DNA of 64,000 nucleotides from Metapseudomonas sp043392685 (GCA_043392685.1 JBHZGM010000006.1), one strand, 5' to 3'; counted from the first letter of the stretch, positions 19,164 through 27,868 are shown. A program made the numbers and translations. Notes: generated by a model from the letters alone, not told the origin.

Positions 19164-19958
19164 TCAGTGCATCGCGGCGCGGCAGAGCTGCGGTTTGTCC
19201 AGCCGTTCGTTGCTGGGCGGAATGCCGAAATGCTCGCGGTAGCACTTGGAGAAATTCTGCGGCGAGAGGAAGCCGCAACCGAAGGCCACCTGCACCACCG
19301 GCAGCGCGGTCTGGCGCAGGAGCTGGCGAGCGCGCAGCAGGCGCAGCTTCAGGTAATAGCGTGACGGCGAGCAGTGCAGGTATTTCTGGAACAGCCTTTC
19401 CAGCTGGCGGCGCGACAGCTCGATGAAGCTGGCCATGTCATCCAGTTCGATGGGTTCTTCCAGATTGGCCTCCATCAGGGCGATCACTTCCTGCAACTTG
19501 GGCTGGGCGCTGGCCAGCGCTTCGCGCAAGCTCATCCGGCTGGCCCAGGCGGGGACGCTTTCGCTGCACGGAAGCAGACCCGCCTCGACCAGCAGGGCGC
19601 GAGCGGACTCCAGCGCGCCCAGCTTCACCCCGCGCTCAGCCAGGTCGCGAAGTTGCGGGAGCAAGCCGGCGTGGGCGAGCGGAGCGCTGTCGCCGCCGCA
19701 AAGAATCAATGAGTCCAATCCGCCGGCCTCGGCAAGGCTGCCTTCGGCCGTCAGCTGCATACCGTTACCAGCGCGTACCGGGTTGCCGTCGCACGTCAGG
19801 ATGCACCAGCGATAACGGCCCGCTCCGGGCTGCTGGTTGGCCAGGCGCAAGGGCTCCAGGGCTGCGGCGAGGGCGATCAGGCTGAATGCGTCGAGCAGCA
19901 GGAAACCGACGGATTCGAGGCGCTGCTGCGGTTGGCAGTGGGCTTGGCAGGCAGTCAT
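19164..19958 (-). CDS. GATase1-AraC regulator with a shortened ligand domain
   Basis: A 264-residue protein starting at the ATG at 19958 (MTACQAH), 4 nt after the sdaB stop, so probably translated with it. The N-terminal half keeps the start of a GATase1-like fold (VGFLLLDAFSLIALAAALEPLRLAN). The nucleophile segment reads GALESARALL instead of GxxCTGS, and about 70 residues present in GbdR, including the HWE region, are missing. The AraC domain is intact and very like GbdR (QPKLQEVIALMEANLEEP, RRQLERLFQKYL). It may regulate serine and creatinine genes; its target is unknown. Confidence 0.75.
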   Translation of the reverse strand: MTACQAHCQPQQRLESVGFLLLDAFSLIALAAALEPLRLANQQPGAGRYRWCILTCDGNPVRAGNGMQLTAEGSLAEAGGLDSLILCGGDSAPLAHAGLLPQLRDLAERGVKLGALESARALLVEAGLLPCSESVPAWASRMSLREALASAQPKLQEVIALMEANLEEPIELDDMASFIELSRRQLERLFQKYLHCSPSRYYLKLRLLRARQLLRQTALPVVQVAFGCGFLSPQNFSKCYREHFGIPPSNERLDKPQLCRAAMH

Positions 19959-19962
19959 GGCA

Positions 19963-21339
19963 TCAGCACTCCACCGCACTCACGGCCAAACCGCCGCGCG
20001 AGGTTTCCTTGTATTTGTCGTGCATGTCGGCGCCGGTGTCGCGCATGGTGCGGATTACCCGGTCCAGCGAGATGAAGTGCTCGCCATCGCCGCGCAGCGC
20101 CATCTGCGCCGCGTTGATCGCCTTCACCGCGGCAATCGCGTTGCGCTCGATGCACGGCACCTGCACCAGCCCGCCCACCGGGTCGCAGGTCAGCCCGAGG
20201 TTGTGTTCCAGGCCGATCTCGGCGGCGTTCTCCAGCTGCGCCGGGGTCGCCCCCAGCACTTCCGCCAGGCCGGCGGCGGCCATGGCGCAGGCCGAGCCCA
20301 CTTCGCCCTGGCAGCCCACTTCGGCGCCGGAGATCGAGGCGTTCTTCTTGCACAGGATGCCCACGGCGGCGGCGCCGAGGAAGAAGTGCACCACGTCGTC
20401 GTCGCTCGCCTCGGGGTTGAAGCGCATGTAGTAGTGCAGCACCGCCGGGATGATCCCCGCCGCACCGTTGGTGGGCGCGGTGACCATGCGCCCGCCGGCG
20501 GCGTTTTCCTCGTTCACCGCCAGGGCGTAGAGGTTCACCCATTCCATGGCGCTCATGGTCGAGCCGATCACGTTGGGCTTGCCCAGTTCCTGCAGGCTGC
20601 GGTGCAGTTTGGCCGCCCGGCGGCGCACGTTGAGCCCGCCGGGCAGGATGCCCTCCTCGTCCAGGCCGTTGCGCACGCAGTCCTGCATGGCGTCCCAGAG
20701 TTTCAGCAGGCCGGCGCGGATTTCTGCCTCGCTGCGCCAGGCCTTCTCATTCGCCAGCATCAGCTCGGAGACGCGCAGCTGGTGGCGCTGGCAGAGTTCC
20801 AGCAGCTCTTCGGCGGTGGAGAAGTCGTAGGGCAGTTCGGTGGCGTCCTGGTCCAGCTGGCCGGACTTCGCCTGGGCTTCGTCGACGACGAAACCGCCGC
20901 CGATGGAGTAGTAGGTGTCGCGGTGCACTTCCCCCGAGTCGCCGAAGGCGCTCAGGGTCATGGCGTTGGGGTGATAGGGCAGGTTTTCCTCCAGCAGCAA
21001 CAGGTCGCGCTGCCAGTCGAAGGGCACCGGGTGGCTGCCGTCCAGCAGCAGTTCGCCGGTGGTCTTCAGCGCCTCGATGCGCGGCGCGATCTGCTTCGGG
21101 TCGACCTGGTCCGGCCATTCGCCCATCAGCCCCACCAGGGTGGCGCGGTCGGTGCCGTGGCCGACGCCGGTGGCCGACAGCGAGCCGTACAGGCGCACTT
21201 CGACCCGCGTCACCTGCGCCAGCAGGCCACGCTCGCGCAGCGCCGAGGCGAACAGTGCCGCCGCCCGCATCGGTCCCACGGTGTGCGAGCTGGAAGGGCC
21301 GATACCGATCTTGAACAGGTCGAACACGCTGATAGCCAT
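19963..21339 (-). CDS. sdaB: L-serine dehydratase (iron-sulfur type)
   Basis: A 458-residue single-chain enzyme converting L-serine to pyruvate and ammonia with a [4Fe-4S] cluster. The GPSSSHTVGPM motif is at residues 13-23, with cysteine-bearing segments SGAEVGCQGEVGSAC and GLTCDPVGGLVQVPC, as in the Sda family. It is the exit step that turns betaine- or creatine-derived serine into pyruvate. An operator-like block shared with the creatinine genes lies about 105 nt upstream. Confidence 0.95.
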   Translation of the reverse strand: MAISVFDLFKIGIGPSSSHTVGPMRAAALFASALRERGLLAQVTRVEVRLYGSLSATGVGHGTDRATLVGLMGEWPDQVDPKQIAPRIEALKTTGELLLDGSHPVPFDWQRDLLLLEENLPYHPNAMTLSAFGDSGEVHRDTYYSIGGGFVVDEAQAKSGQLDQDATELPYDFSTAEELLELCQRHQLRVSELMLANEKAWRSEAEIRAGLLKLWDAMQDCVRNGLDEEGILPGGLNVRRRAAKLHRSLQELGKPNVIGSTMSAMEWVNLYALAVNEENAAGGRMVTAPTNGAAGIIPAVLHYYMRFNPEASDDDVVHFFLGAAAVGILCKKNASISGAEVGCQGEVGSACAMAAAGLAEVLGATPAQLENAAEIGLEHNLGLTCDPVGGLVQVPCIERNAIAAVKAINAAQMALRGDGEHFISLDRVIRTMRDTGADMHDKYKETSRGGLAVSAVEC

Positions 21340-21443
21340 GCCGGTTCCTCGACTGCGTCTACAGGACTGCCTGGGGACGCTGCGCGTCCCTTCGCGAATG
21401 AATTCGCTCCTACAGGATTCTCCCGATCCGGCTTCAGCGAAAT

Positions 21444-21473
21444 CTGTCCGTATCCGACCCGAAAATGTACCGG
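21444..21473 (-). promoter_or_regulatory. Operator-like block upstream of sdaB
   Basis: TGTCCGTATCCGACCCGAA on the plus strand shares the GNATCCGACCCNAA core with the blocks before creatininase and creatinase. The right half is less conserved here. Confidence 0.45.
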
Positions 21474-21509
21474 CCCACCGCCCTCGCCCACAGAAACCGG
21501 GGATCAGGC

Positions 21510-21641
21510 TGTGGATAAACTGTAGATCCTCCGCCCGGGCCCAGGCGCTGCGCCGTTTGCCGAAGAACGGTCACTTCTTGAGCTATTTCAGGCGCTTGCG
21601 AAACAACTGCCCCCAGAAGCTGTGCAATGGACTGTGGATAA
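21510..21641 (+). repeat. DnaA-box-ended intergenic element, copy A
   Basis: Left 9-mer TGTGGATAA at 21510, conserved 32-nt core at 21569-21600, right 9-mer TGTGGATAA at 21633. Core offset +59 and right-box offset +123 match copy F exactly. Confidence 0.6.
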
Positions 21642-21846
21642 GGTGTGGGTGCCGATCCCGAATGGCGGTGGTGCGGGCTTTGCGGGGAACCGATCAAAAA
21701 ACAATCAAATTAAACACATGATTAAATTTTGTAACCCACGGCACCAGCGGATTTCGGCGCTGGTATAAATGGCAGCGTTCAATTCTTGATCAGCTTGGAA
21801 CCCGCCGAGCAGATCCAGTCACACCCCGATCCAGACCGAGACCACC

Positions 21847-22749
21847 ATGACACGACCCGATGCCCAGCCTCGGCGGTTGCGGCTGCCTGACGGCCGCAGC
21901 CTCGCCTATCAGCTCTACGGCGCCCACGAAGGTCGCCCGCTCTACTACTTCCATGGCTTCCCCGGCAGCCGCCTGCAAGCGGCGCTGCACCATGAACAGG
22001 CGCTGGCGGCCAATGTCTGCCTGGTGGCGCCCGAGCGGCCGGGTTTCGGCCGGTCCGATTACCAGCCCGGGCGCAGCATCCTCGACTGGACCGAGGATGT
22101 GGCCTTCATGGCCGACACCCTCGGCCACCGCCGTTTCGGCGTGCTCGGCGTGTCCTGCGGCGGCCCCTACGCACTGGCCTGCGCCCACCAACTTGGTGAG
22201 CGCCTGGACTATGTCGGGCTATTAGCCGGCATGGGGCCGATGGACATTCCCGAATTGCGCACCACGCAACTGCCGGCGCTCAAGGCGATGTTCGGCCTCG
22301 CGCGCATTCACCCCCGCCTGGCCAGCCCGCTGCTGGCACTGGACCGGCTGATGTTCCTGCGCAATCCGGCGCGCGCCTTGAAAGCCCTAGCCGGCCTGCT
22401 GGCCGAACCGGACCGCCAGTTGCTGGCAGCCGATCCGCTGGCGGCGGAAGCCTTCGCCACCTTCCTGGCCGAGGCCTACCGCCAGGGCATTCGCGGCGCC
22501 TGCACGGAAGCCGCGCTGATCGCCTCGCCCCGGCCCTTCGCCCTGGAGGAAATCAAGATGCCGGTGCACCTGTACCAGAGCGGCCTCGACCGCCACGTGC
22601 CGGCGGCCATGGGCCGCTATCTGCAGGCGCGATTGCCCCGCTCGAGCCTGCGCCTTTATCCACAGGAGGGGCACCTTTCCATCGTGATCAACCAGTTCCC
22701 GCAGGTACTCGCGGACTTCACACAATCCACAGAGCACGAGGCAGCCTGA
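21847..22749 (+). CDS. Alpha/beta hydrolase
   Basis: A 300-residue cytosolic hydrolase. The oxyanion-hole motif HGFPG is at 36-40. The nucleophile elbow is GVSCGG with S103. A late SGLDRHVP segment and EGHLS provide the Asp and His of the triad. It forms a two-gene unit with the thioesterase that starts 2 nt after its stop. P. aeruginosa has a similar hydrolase next to its carnitine genes, but here the pair is 21 kb from cdhABC, so a role in carnitine or acylcarnitine use is only a possibility. Confidence 0.8.
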   Translation: MTRPDAQPRRLRLPDGRSLAYQLYGAHEGRPLYYFHGFPGSRLQAALHHEQALAANVCLVAPERPGFGRSDYQPGRSILDWTEDVAFMADTLGHRRFGVLGVSCGGPYALACAHQLGERLDYVGLLAGMGPMDIPELRTTQLPALKAMFGLARIHPRLASPLLALDRLMFLRNPARALKALAGLLAEPDRQLLAADPLAAEAFATFLAEAYRQGIRGACTEAALIASPRPFALEEIKMPVHLYQSGLDRHVPAAMGRYLQARLPRSSLRLYPQEGHLSIVINQFPQVLADFTQSTEHEAA

Positions 22750-22750
22750 C

Positions 22751-23170
22751 ATGAGCGACACCCTGACCTACCGCGGCGCCGTCTATCCCTGGCACTGCGA
22801 CCACATGGGCCACATGAACGTGATGTGGTACGTCGGCAAGTTCGACGAAGCCACCTGGCAACTCTTCACCCTCCTGGGCCTGGCGCCCTCGCGGCTGCGC
22901 GAAGAGAACGCAGGCATGGCGGCGGTGGAACAGCAGATCGAATACCGCCGCGAGCTGCACGCCGGCGATGTACTGTCCTTCCATTCGCAGGTGCTGGAGG
23001 TGAAGGACAAGTCCATTCGCTTCCGTCACGAAATGCGCAACGACGAAACCGGCGAGATCGCCGCCGTCACCACCCTGGTGGGCGTCCACCTGGATACCCT
23101 GGCGCGCAAGGCCCGCAGCTTTCCGGTGGAAATCCGCCAACGGGCGGCCGCCTGGCAACCTGCCATCTGA
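22751..23170 (+). CDS. Hotdog-fold acyl-CoA thioesterase (4HBT family)
   Basis: A 139-residue single hotdog domain. The motif WHCDHMGHMNVMWYVGKFD carries the D-x-x-G-H-x-N signature of 4-hydroxybenzoyl-CoA thioesterase-like proteins. It is a second thioesterase besides CdhB at 44.1-44.5 kb. Substrate is unknown. It is co-transcribed with the upstream hydrolase. Confidence 0.82.
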   Translation: MSDTLTYRGAVYPWHCDHMGHMNVMWYVGKFDEATWQLFTLLGLAPSRLREENAGMAAVEQQIEYRRELHAGDVLSFHSQVLEVKDKSIRFRHEMRNDETGEIAAVTTLVGVHLDTLARKARSFPVEIRQRAAAWQPAI

Positions 23171-23199
23171 CCGCTATCCCCACAATGGGTGGACCGTCC

Positions 23200-23230
23200 T
23201 GTGGATAACCTGTGGGGTCGGCCACGCAGC
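23200..23230 (+). repeat. Partial DnaA-box-ended element, copy B (left end only)
   Basis: GGTGGACCGTCC then TGTGGATAA at 23200-23208 resembles the left flank of copies C and F. No clear core or right box follows, because the next gene's 3' end begins at 23272. Confidence 0.4.
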
Positions 23231-23271
23231 CCATGAAATACCTGAGCTGCAGCCGTTCGATCAAGAAATGT

Positions 23272-23574
23272 TCAGCCGTTCAGCTGGCTCAGGCAGGATT
23301 GGGAAACCTTGATCAGGCGCTGGTTGGTCTGGTCCGGCAACGGGGTTTTCTGGGTCTTCAGCGCTTCCAGCTCGGCACCGCTGAATTCGCTGCTGACGCG
23401 ATCGGCGGCGCAACTGCAGTAACGCTGTAACTTGTCGACCGGGATATTGGCCTGGGCGCTGGTCTTGCACTCCTGGATGAAATGCTCGCGCTCGCCGGTG
23501 GGCCACTCGCCGGCCACGGCCGGCAGGCCGGTCAGCACGAAAGCGAATACGGCGATCAGGGTCGTGTAACGCAT
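23272..23574 (-). CDS. Small secreted cysteine-containing protein of unknown function
   Basis: A 100-residue protein with an excellent AGGAGG ribosome binding site before the ATG at 23574. The first 21 residues form a signal peptide (LIAVFAFVLTGLPAVAGEW). The mature part has four cysteines (ECKTS, YCSCAADR, QSCLS), which could form two disulfides. The YCSCAADRV pattern recurs in small Pseudomonas periplasmic proteins. I do not recognise a function. It stands alone, convergent to the thioesterase. Confidence 0.75.
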   Translation of the reverse strand: MRYTTLIAVFAFVLTGLPAVAGEWPTGEREHFIQECKTSAQANIPVDKLQRYCSCAADRVSSEFSGAELEALKTQKTPLPDQTNQRLIKVSQSCLSQLNG

Positions 23575-23767
23575 GACGATTCCTCCTTTCGGACGGGGCG
23601 TGCTCCTGAGTTCTGAGGCGGCGTCTGCGCAATGAGTTCCCCTTGGCCGACCACGCGCCGCTGACAAAAAAGGATGTCGCCATGAGCGAATCCTGAATCG
23701 GCGACCTGGCGTACAGTTAGCCCCCATGCGCCTGTGCCTGCAGGCGAACGGACAAAAGGACCAGGAC

Positions 23768-24808
23768 ATGACCGACCAGACCCAGCAATTCGCCAGCGAC
23801 AACTATTCCGGTATCTGCCCGGAAGCCTGGGCCGCAATGGCCGAGGCCAATCGCGGCCATGAGCGCGCCTATGGCGAAGACCAGTGGACGGCGCGCGCCG
23901 CCGACCACTTCCGCCAACTGTTCGAAACCGATTGCGAAGTCTTCTTCGCCTTCAACGGCACCGCAGCCAACTCCCTGGCCCTGGCCTCGCTGTGCCAGAG
24001 CTACCACAGCGTGATCTGCTCAGAGACCGCCCACGTCGAGACCGATGAATGCGGCGCGCCGGAGTTCTTCTCCAACGGCTCCAAGCTGCTGCTGGCCCGA
24101 ACCGAGGGCGGCAAGCTGACCCCCGACGCGATCCGCGAAATCGCCCTCAAGCGCCAGGACATCCACTATCCCAAGCCCCGCGTGGTCACCCTGACCCAGG
24201 CCACCGAAGTCGGCACCGTCTATCGTCCCGAGGAAGTCCGCGCCATCAGCCAGGTGTGCAAGGAACTGGGCCTGAACCTGCACATGGACGGCGCGCGCTT
24301 CGCCAACGCCTGCGCCTTCCTCGGCTGCTCCCCGGCCGAGCTGACCTGGAAGGCCGGGGTGGACGTGCTCTGCTTCGGCGGCACCAAGAACGGCATGGCG
24401 GTCGGCGAGGCCATCCTCTTCTTCAACCGCGACCTCGCCGAAGACTTCGACTATCGCTGCAAGCAGGCCGGCCAGCTGGCCTCGAAGATGCGCTTCCTCG
24501 CCGCCCCCTGGGTCGGCCTGCTGCAGGATGACGCCTGGCTGCACTACGGCAACCACGCCAACGCCTGTGCACAACTGCTGGCGGAACTGGTGGCCGATGT
24601 GCCCGGCGTCAGCCTGATGTTCCCGGTGGAAGCCAACGGCGTGTTCCTGCAGATGTCCGAGCCGGCACTGGAATACCTGCGCGCCAGGGGCTGGCGCTTC
24701 TACACCTTCATCGGTGCCGGCGGTGCGCGCTTCATGTGCTCCTGGGATACCGAGATGGACCGCGTGCGCGAACTGGCGGCGGACATTCGCGCGGCGATGA
24801 GGGCCTGA
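23768..24808 (+). CDS. ltaE: Low-specificity L-threonine aldolase
   Basis: A 346-residue PLP enzyme cleaving L-threonine and L-allo-threonine to glycine and acetaldehyde. The PLP lysine is K207 in FGGTKNGMAVGEA. The start at 23768 (MTDQTQQF) follows AAAGGACCAGGAC. In related genomes this gene is near glyA. Here it adds another link between glycine and amino-acid pools. Confidence 0.93.
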   Translation: MTDQTQQFASDNYSGICPEAWAAMAEANRGHERAYGEDQWTARAADHFRQLFETDCEVFFAFNGTAANSLALASLCQSYHSVICSETAHVETDECGAPEFFSNGSKLLLARTEGGKLTPDAIREIALKRQDIHYPKPRVVTLTQATEVGTVYRPEEVRAISQVCKELGLNLHMDGARFANACAFLGCSPAELTWKAGVDVLCFGGTKNGMAVGEAILFFNRDLAEDFDYRCKQAGQLASKMRFLAAPWVGLLQDDAWLHYGNHANACAQLLAELVADVPGVSLMFPVEANGVFLQMSEPALEYLRARGWRFYTFIGAGGARFMCSWDTEMDRVRELAADIRAAMRA

Positions 24809-24832
24809 TTCTCACCTCCCGCCTCCTCCCCC

Positions 24833-24927
24833 CTGTGGGGGCGAATTCATCCGCCAAGGGCAGCACAGCTGCCCCCACTCCGGCGGGCAGGCCTGCGGCC
24901 TGCATAGCGATTGAAATCGCCCCCACA
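24833..24927. repeat. REP pair (GCGAATTCAT class)
   Basis: TGTGGGGGCGAATTCATCCG and GCGATTGAAATCGCCCCCAC arms enclose a GGCAGGCCTGCGGCCTGC stem. Confidence 0.8.
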
Positions 24928-24995
24928 AGTTTCTCCCCCAGGCTTCTCTCCCCCTTCAAATTCCCCACCTTACCCCCATTTCCCGTGGACCAACC

Positions 24996-25136
24996 TGTGG
25001 ACAATCTGTAGAGCCACGGCTACAGCCCGCGCCAGCCGTGGCTTTCCTCAAACTGGATATTTCCTGATCCATTTCAATAACTTGCCGATCTTCCACACAA
25101 AATCTGTGCAGCGAAAGGTACACAAGCTGTGGAAAA
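24996..25136 (+). repeat. DnaA-box-ended intergenic element, copy C
   Basis: Left box TGTGGACAA at 24996, core at 25055-25086 (offset +59), right box TGTGGAAAA at 25128 (offset +132, nine longer than in A and F). Confidence 0.6.
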
Positions 25137-25224
25137 CATCCTGAAGCCCTTTCCTCATCTGCAATACAGCACACCGTTCATTTTTCAGCCAATCCGAGCC
25201 GACGACTCAATCACCCCAAAACAA

Positions 25225-25366
25225 TGTGGATAACTCTGTGGAAAATCTGTTGATGCTGCTGTATAGCCAAAGTCGCGTCATTCCTGGCTTTCCACGAATT
25301 TCATGCACAAGAGAACTCGCTGGCCAAAAACTTGCGCACAAGAACCGTGAAAGTCTCTGTGGAAAA
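25225..25366 (+). repeat. DnaA-box-ended intergenic element, copy D (diverged)
   Basis: Left boxes TGTGGATAA at 25225 and TGTGGAAAA at 25237; an ATTTCA core is shifted by 2 nt; right box TGTGGAAAA at 25358. Confidence 0.45.
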
Positions 25367-25519
25367 ACCGTTGGCAACTCCCTCATAGCCAGTATTCACG
25401 GGCTGTACAGGTCACCCTTCAAATATCGATCAGTCACCTTTTCAGGCACGCACAGGGCCTGAATGCTGCTTTCGGCAGTGGAAAACCCGGCCTTTACCCA
25501 CAAAGCCGGTGGAGCCTTC

Positions 25520-25610
25520 TGTGGACAAGCTGTACAGACAACTTGCAAGGCCAGGAATGGCGCGGGTTGTCGTGGTCCGCTCATTTTTCGAGCGATATCA
25601 ATGGGTTGTG
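25520..25610 (+). repeat. DnaA-box-ended intergenic element, copy E (no right box)
   Basis: Left box TGTGGACAA at 25520 and core at 25579-25610, offset +59. The right end is replaced by the promoter/leader of the EF-G-like gene. Confidence 0.5.
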
Positions 25611-25684
25611 GCCAGCCGTGAGCTTCCGGAGCAGCCATCGGGCGCCTGCCTATACTGGAAAAACCCCAGCGCGCGGAGGTACTC

Positions 25685-27730
25685 ATGGCGAACTACTCGG
25701 TGGAATCCATTCGAACGGTCGCCCTGGTCGGCCATGGCGACAGCGGCAAGACCAGCCTGACCGAAGCCCTGCTGCACCGCAGCGGCGCCATTCCCAATGC
25801 CGGAAGCCTCGAGCGCGGCGACACGGTGTGCGACTTCGACCCGCTGGAGCGCGAGTACCGGCACTCCCTCTCTTCGGCCCTGGCGCACTGCAGCCACGAC
25901 GGCGCCGAGTTGAACCTGATCGACACCCCCGGCTACCCCGACTTCATCGGCCAATCCATCGCCGCGCTGGCCGCCGTGGAAACCGCACTGGTGGTGGTCA
26001 ACGCGCAGAACGGCATCGAACTCACCACCCGCCGCATGATGGCCATGGCCGCCGAGCGCGGGCTGTGCCGGATGATCGTGGTGAACAAGATCGATGCCGA
26101 GCGCGTCGACCTTCCCGGCCTGCTGGACAGCCTGCGCGAGGCCTTCGGCAAGGAAGTGCTGCCGCTGAACCTGCCGGCGGACAACGCCACCCGCGTGGTG
26201 GACTGCTTCTTCGAGCCCGATGGCGAGGCCGACTTTTCCTCGGTGGCCGAAGCCCACCAGGCCCTGGTGGACCAGGTGGTGGAAGTGGACGAAGAACTGA
26301 TGGCGCGCTACCTGGAACAAGGCGAGATCGCCCCGGCGGAACTACATGAGCCCTTCGAGCGGGCACTGCGCGAAGGGCACCTGATTCCCCTGTGCTTCAC
26401 CTCCGCACGCACCGGCGCCGGGGTCGCGGAACTGCTGGATGTCCTCGCGCGGCTGGCCCCCAACCCCACCGAGGGCAATCCGCCGTTGTTCCTCAAGGGC
26501 GAGGGCGCGGATGCCAGGGCCTTTCGCTCCAGACCGGACCCGCAGGAACATGTGCTGGCCCATGTGTTCAAGGTGGTGATCGACCCCTTCGTGGGCAAAC
26601 TCGGCATCTTCCGCGTGCACCAGGGCACCCTGATGCGGGACATGCAGCTGTTCGTCGGCGATGGCCGCAAGCCCTTCAAGCTCGGCCACCTGCTGCGCCT
26701 GCAGGGCAAGCGCCATGAAGAGGTCACGCGGCTGATCCCCGGCGACTTCGGCGCCCTGACCAAGGTAGACGAGGTGGAGTTCGATTCGGTGCTGCACGAC
26801 TCCCACGACGAGGACCAGATCCATCTCAAGCCGCTGGAGTTCCCCGCGCCCATGCAAGGCCTGGCCATCGAGGCCAAGCGCCGGGGGGACGAGCAGCGCA
26901 TCGCCGAAGTGCTGAACCGGCTGCAGGCCGAGGACCCCTGCGTGAAGCTGGATTACCAGGCCTCCACCCAGGAGACGGTGCTGCGCGGCATGGGCGAGCT
27001 GCACCTGCGCTACCTGCTGGACCGTATCACCGGCACCTACAAGCTGGAGGTGGAAACCCGCCCGCCCAAGGTGCCGTATCGCGAAGCCATCACCCGTCCC
27101 GCCGAAGGCCACAGCCGGCACAAGAAGCAGACCGGCGGCGCCGGGCAGTTCGGCGAAGTCTTCCTGCGCATCGAGCCCCTGCCGCGCGGTGGCGGTTTTG
27201 CCTTCACCGACGAAGTGAAGGGCGGCGTGATCCCGTCGCAGTTCATCCCCTCGGTGGAAAAGGGCGTGCGCTCGGTGCTGGCCTGCGGACCGCTGGCGGG
27301 ATTGCCGGTGACGGACGTCAAGGTCACGGTCTATGACGGCAAGCACCACCCGGTGGACTCCAAGGACATCGCCTTCCAGGCCGCCGGCCGCAAGGCCATG
27401 CTCGACGCCCTGCGCGCGGCCGGCGAAGTGGTGCTGGAGCCGGTGGTCACAATCGAAGTGACCGCGCCGGAAGCCAACCTGGGGGACATCACCACCGACC
27501 TCATCGGCCGTCGCGGCCAGGTGACCGGCACTGAATCCCTCTCCCAGGGCCTTGCGCTGGTCTACGGCCAGGTACCGCTGGCCGAACTGGATGGCTACGC
27601 CGGCCGCCTCAAGGCCATCACCCAGGGCCACGGCGCCTTCAGCATGGTTCTCAGCCACTACAGCCCCGCCCCGCAGGACGTGCAGCAGAAACTGGCCGGG
27701 GCCTACAAGGCGGTGCAGGAGGAGGATTGA
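25685..27730 (+). CDS. Elongation factor G-like translational GTPase
   Basis: A 681-residue protein with EF-G architecture: GTPase domain with P-loop GHGDSGKT at 16-23, DTPGYPDF and NKID motifs, then domain II, the KGGVIPSQFIPSVEKG domain-IV motif, and a C-terminal domain V. The P-loop differs from the GHVDHGKT of canonical EF-G, placing it in the EF-G-like/EF-G2 group, whose role in translocation or ribosome recycling under stress is not settled. AGGTACTC precedes the ATG. It stands alone, not with rps or tuf genes. Confidence 0.88.
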   Translation: MANYSVESIRTVALVGHGDSGKTSLTEALLHRSGAIPNAGSLERGDTVCDFDPLEREYRHSLSSALAHCSHDGAELNLIDTPGYPDFIGQSIAALAAVETALVVVNAQNGIELTTRRMMAMAAERGLCRMIVVNKIDAERVDLPGLLDSLREAFGKEVLPLNLPADNATRVVDCFFEPDGEADFSSVAEAHQALVDQVVEVDEELMARYLEQGEIAPAELHEPFERALREGHLIPLCFTSARTGAGVAELLDVLARLAPNPTEGNPPLFLKGEGADARAFRSRPDPQEHVLAHVFKVVIDPFVGKLGIFRVHQGTLMRDMQLFVGDGRKPFKLGHLLRLQGKRHEEVTRLIPGDFGALTKVDEVEFDSVLHDSHDEDQIHLKPLEFPAPMQGLAIEAKRRGDEQRIAEVLNRLQAEDPCVKLDYQASTQETVLRGMGELHLRYLLDRITGTYKLEVETRPPKVPYREAITRPAEGHSRHKKQTGGAGQFGEVFLRIEPLPRGGGFAFTDEVKGGVIPSQFIPSVEKGVRSVLACGPLAGLPVTDVKVTVYDGKHHPVDSKDIAFQAAGRKAMLDALRAAGEVVLEPVVTIEVTAPEANLGDITTDLIGRRGQVTGTESLSQGLALVYGQVPLAELDGYAGRLKAITQGHGAFSMVLSHYSPAPQDVQQKLAGAYKAVQEED

Positions 27731-27772
27731 GGGCTGCCGGACCCTCTCGGATATCTTTCTCTGTGCTCTGCC

Positions 27773-27856
27773 TGTGTGGGGGCGAATTCATCGCCCCGGA
27801 AATACCCGCAGGGCAGGCCTACGGCCTGCTTAGCGATTGAAATCGCCCCCACAAAA
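27773..27856. repeat. REP pair (GCGAATTCAT class)
   Basis: TGTGGGGGCGAATTCATCGC and AGCGATTGAAATCGCCCCCA enclose GGGCAGGCCTACGGCCTGC. Same layout as 24833-24927. Confidence 0.8.
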
Positions 27857-27868
27857 ACAGGCACGGAA

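Larger units (their letters stand above)
21340..21846. other. Intergenic region between sdaB and the alpha/beta hydrolase
   Basis: 507 bp without a gene. It holds a half REP (21391-21414), an operator-like block (21444-21473), copy A of the DnaA-box-ended element (21510-21641), and an AT-rich stretch at 21700-21740. A TATAAA sequence near 21764 could be the -10 region of the hydrolase promoter. Confidence 0.6.
24809..25684. other. Gene-free region rich in DnaA-box-like sites
   Basis: 876 bp without a credible gene. It begins with a REP pair (24833-24927) and then holds copies C, D and E of the DnaA-box-ended element. Four 9-mers fit TGTGNAWAA (25128, 25225, 25237, 25358); the one at 25225 is the perfect box. 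Two others (24996, 25520) have one mismatch. Local AT content is visibly higher than in the neighbouring genes. Short open frames here start inside the repeats and lack coding character. Confidence 0.65.

Noticed and set aside
25226..25462. A 78-codon frame in the DnaA-box region
   Set aside because: Its start GTGGATAAC is the repeat itself, composition is not gene-like, and similar frames in other copies stop early.
24996..25528. Chromosomal origin of replication
   Set aside because: DnaA-box-like sites are present, but dnaA, dnaN, gidA, rpmH and a typical AT-rich unwinding element are not nearby, and the boxes belong to a dispersed repeat.
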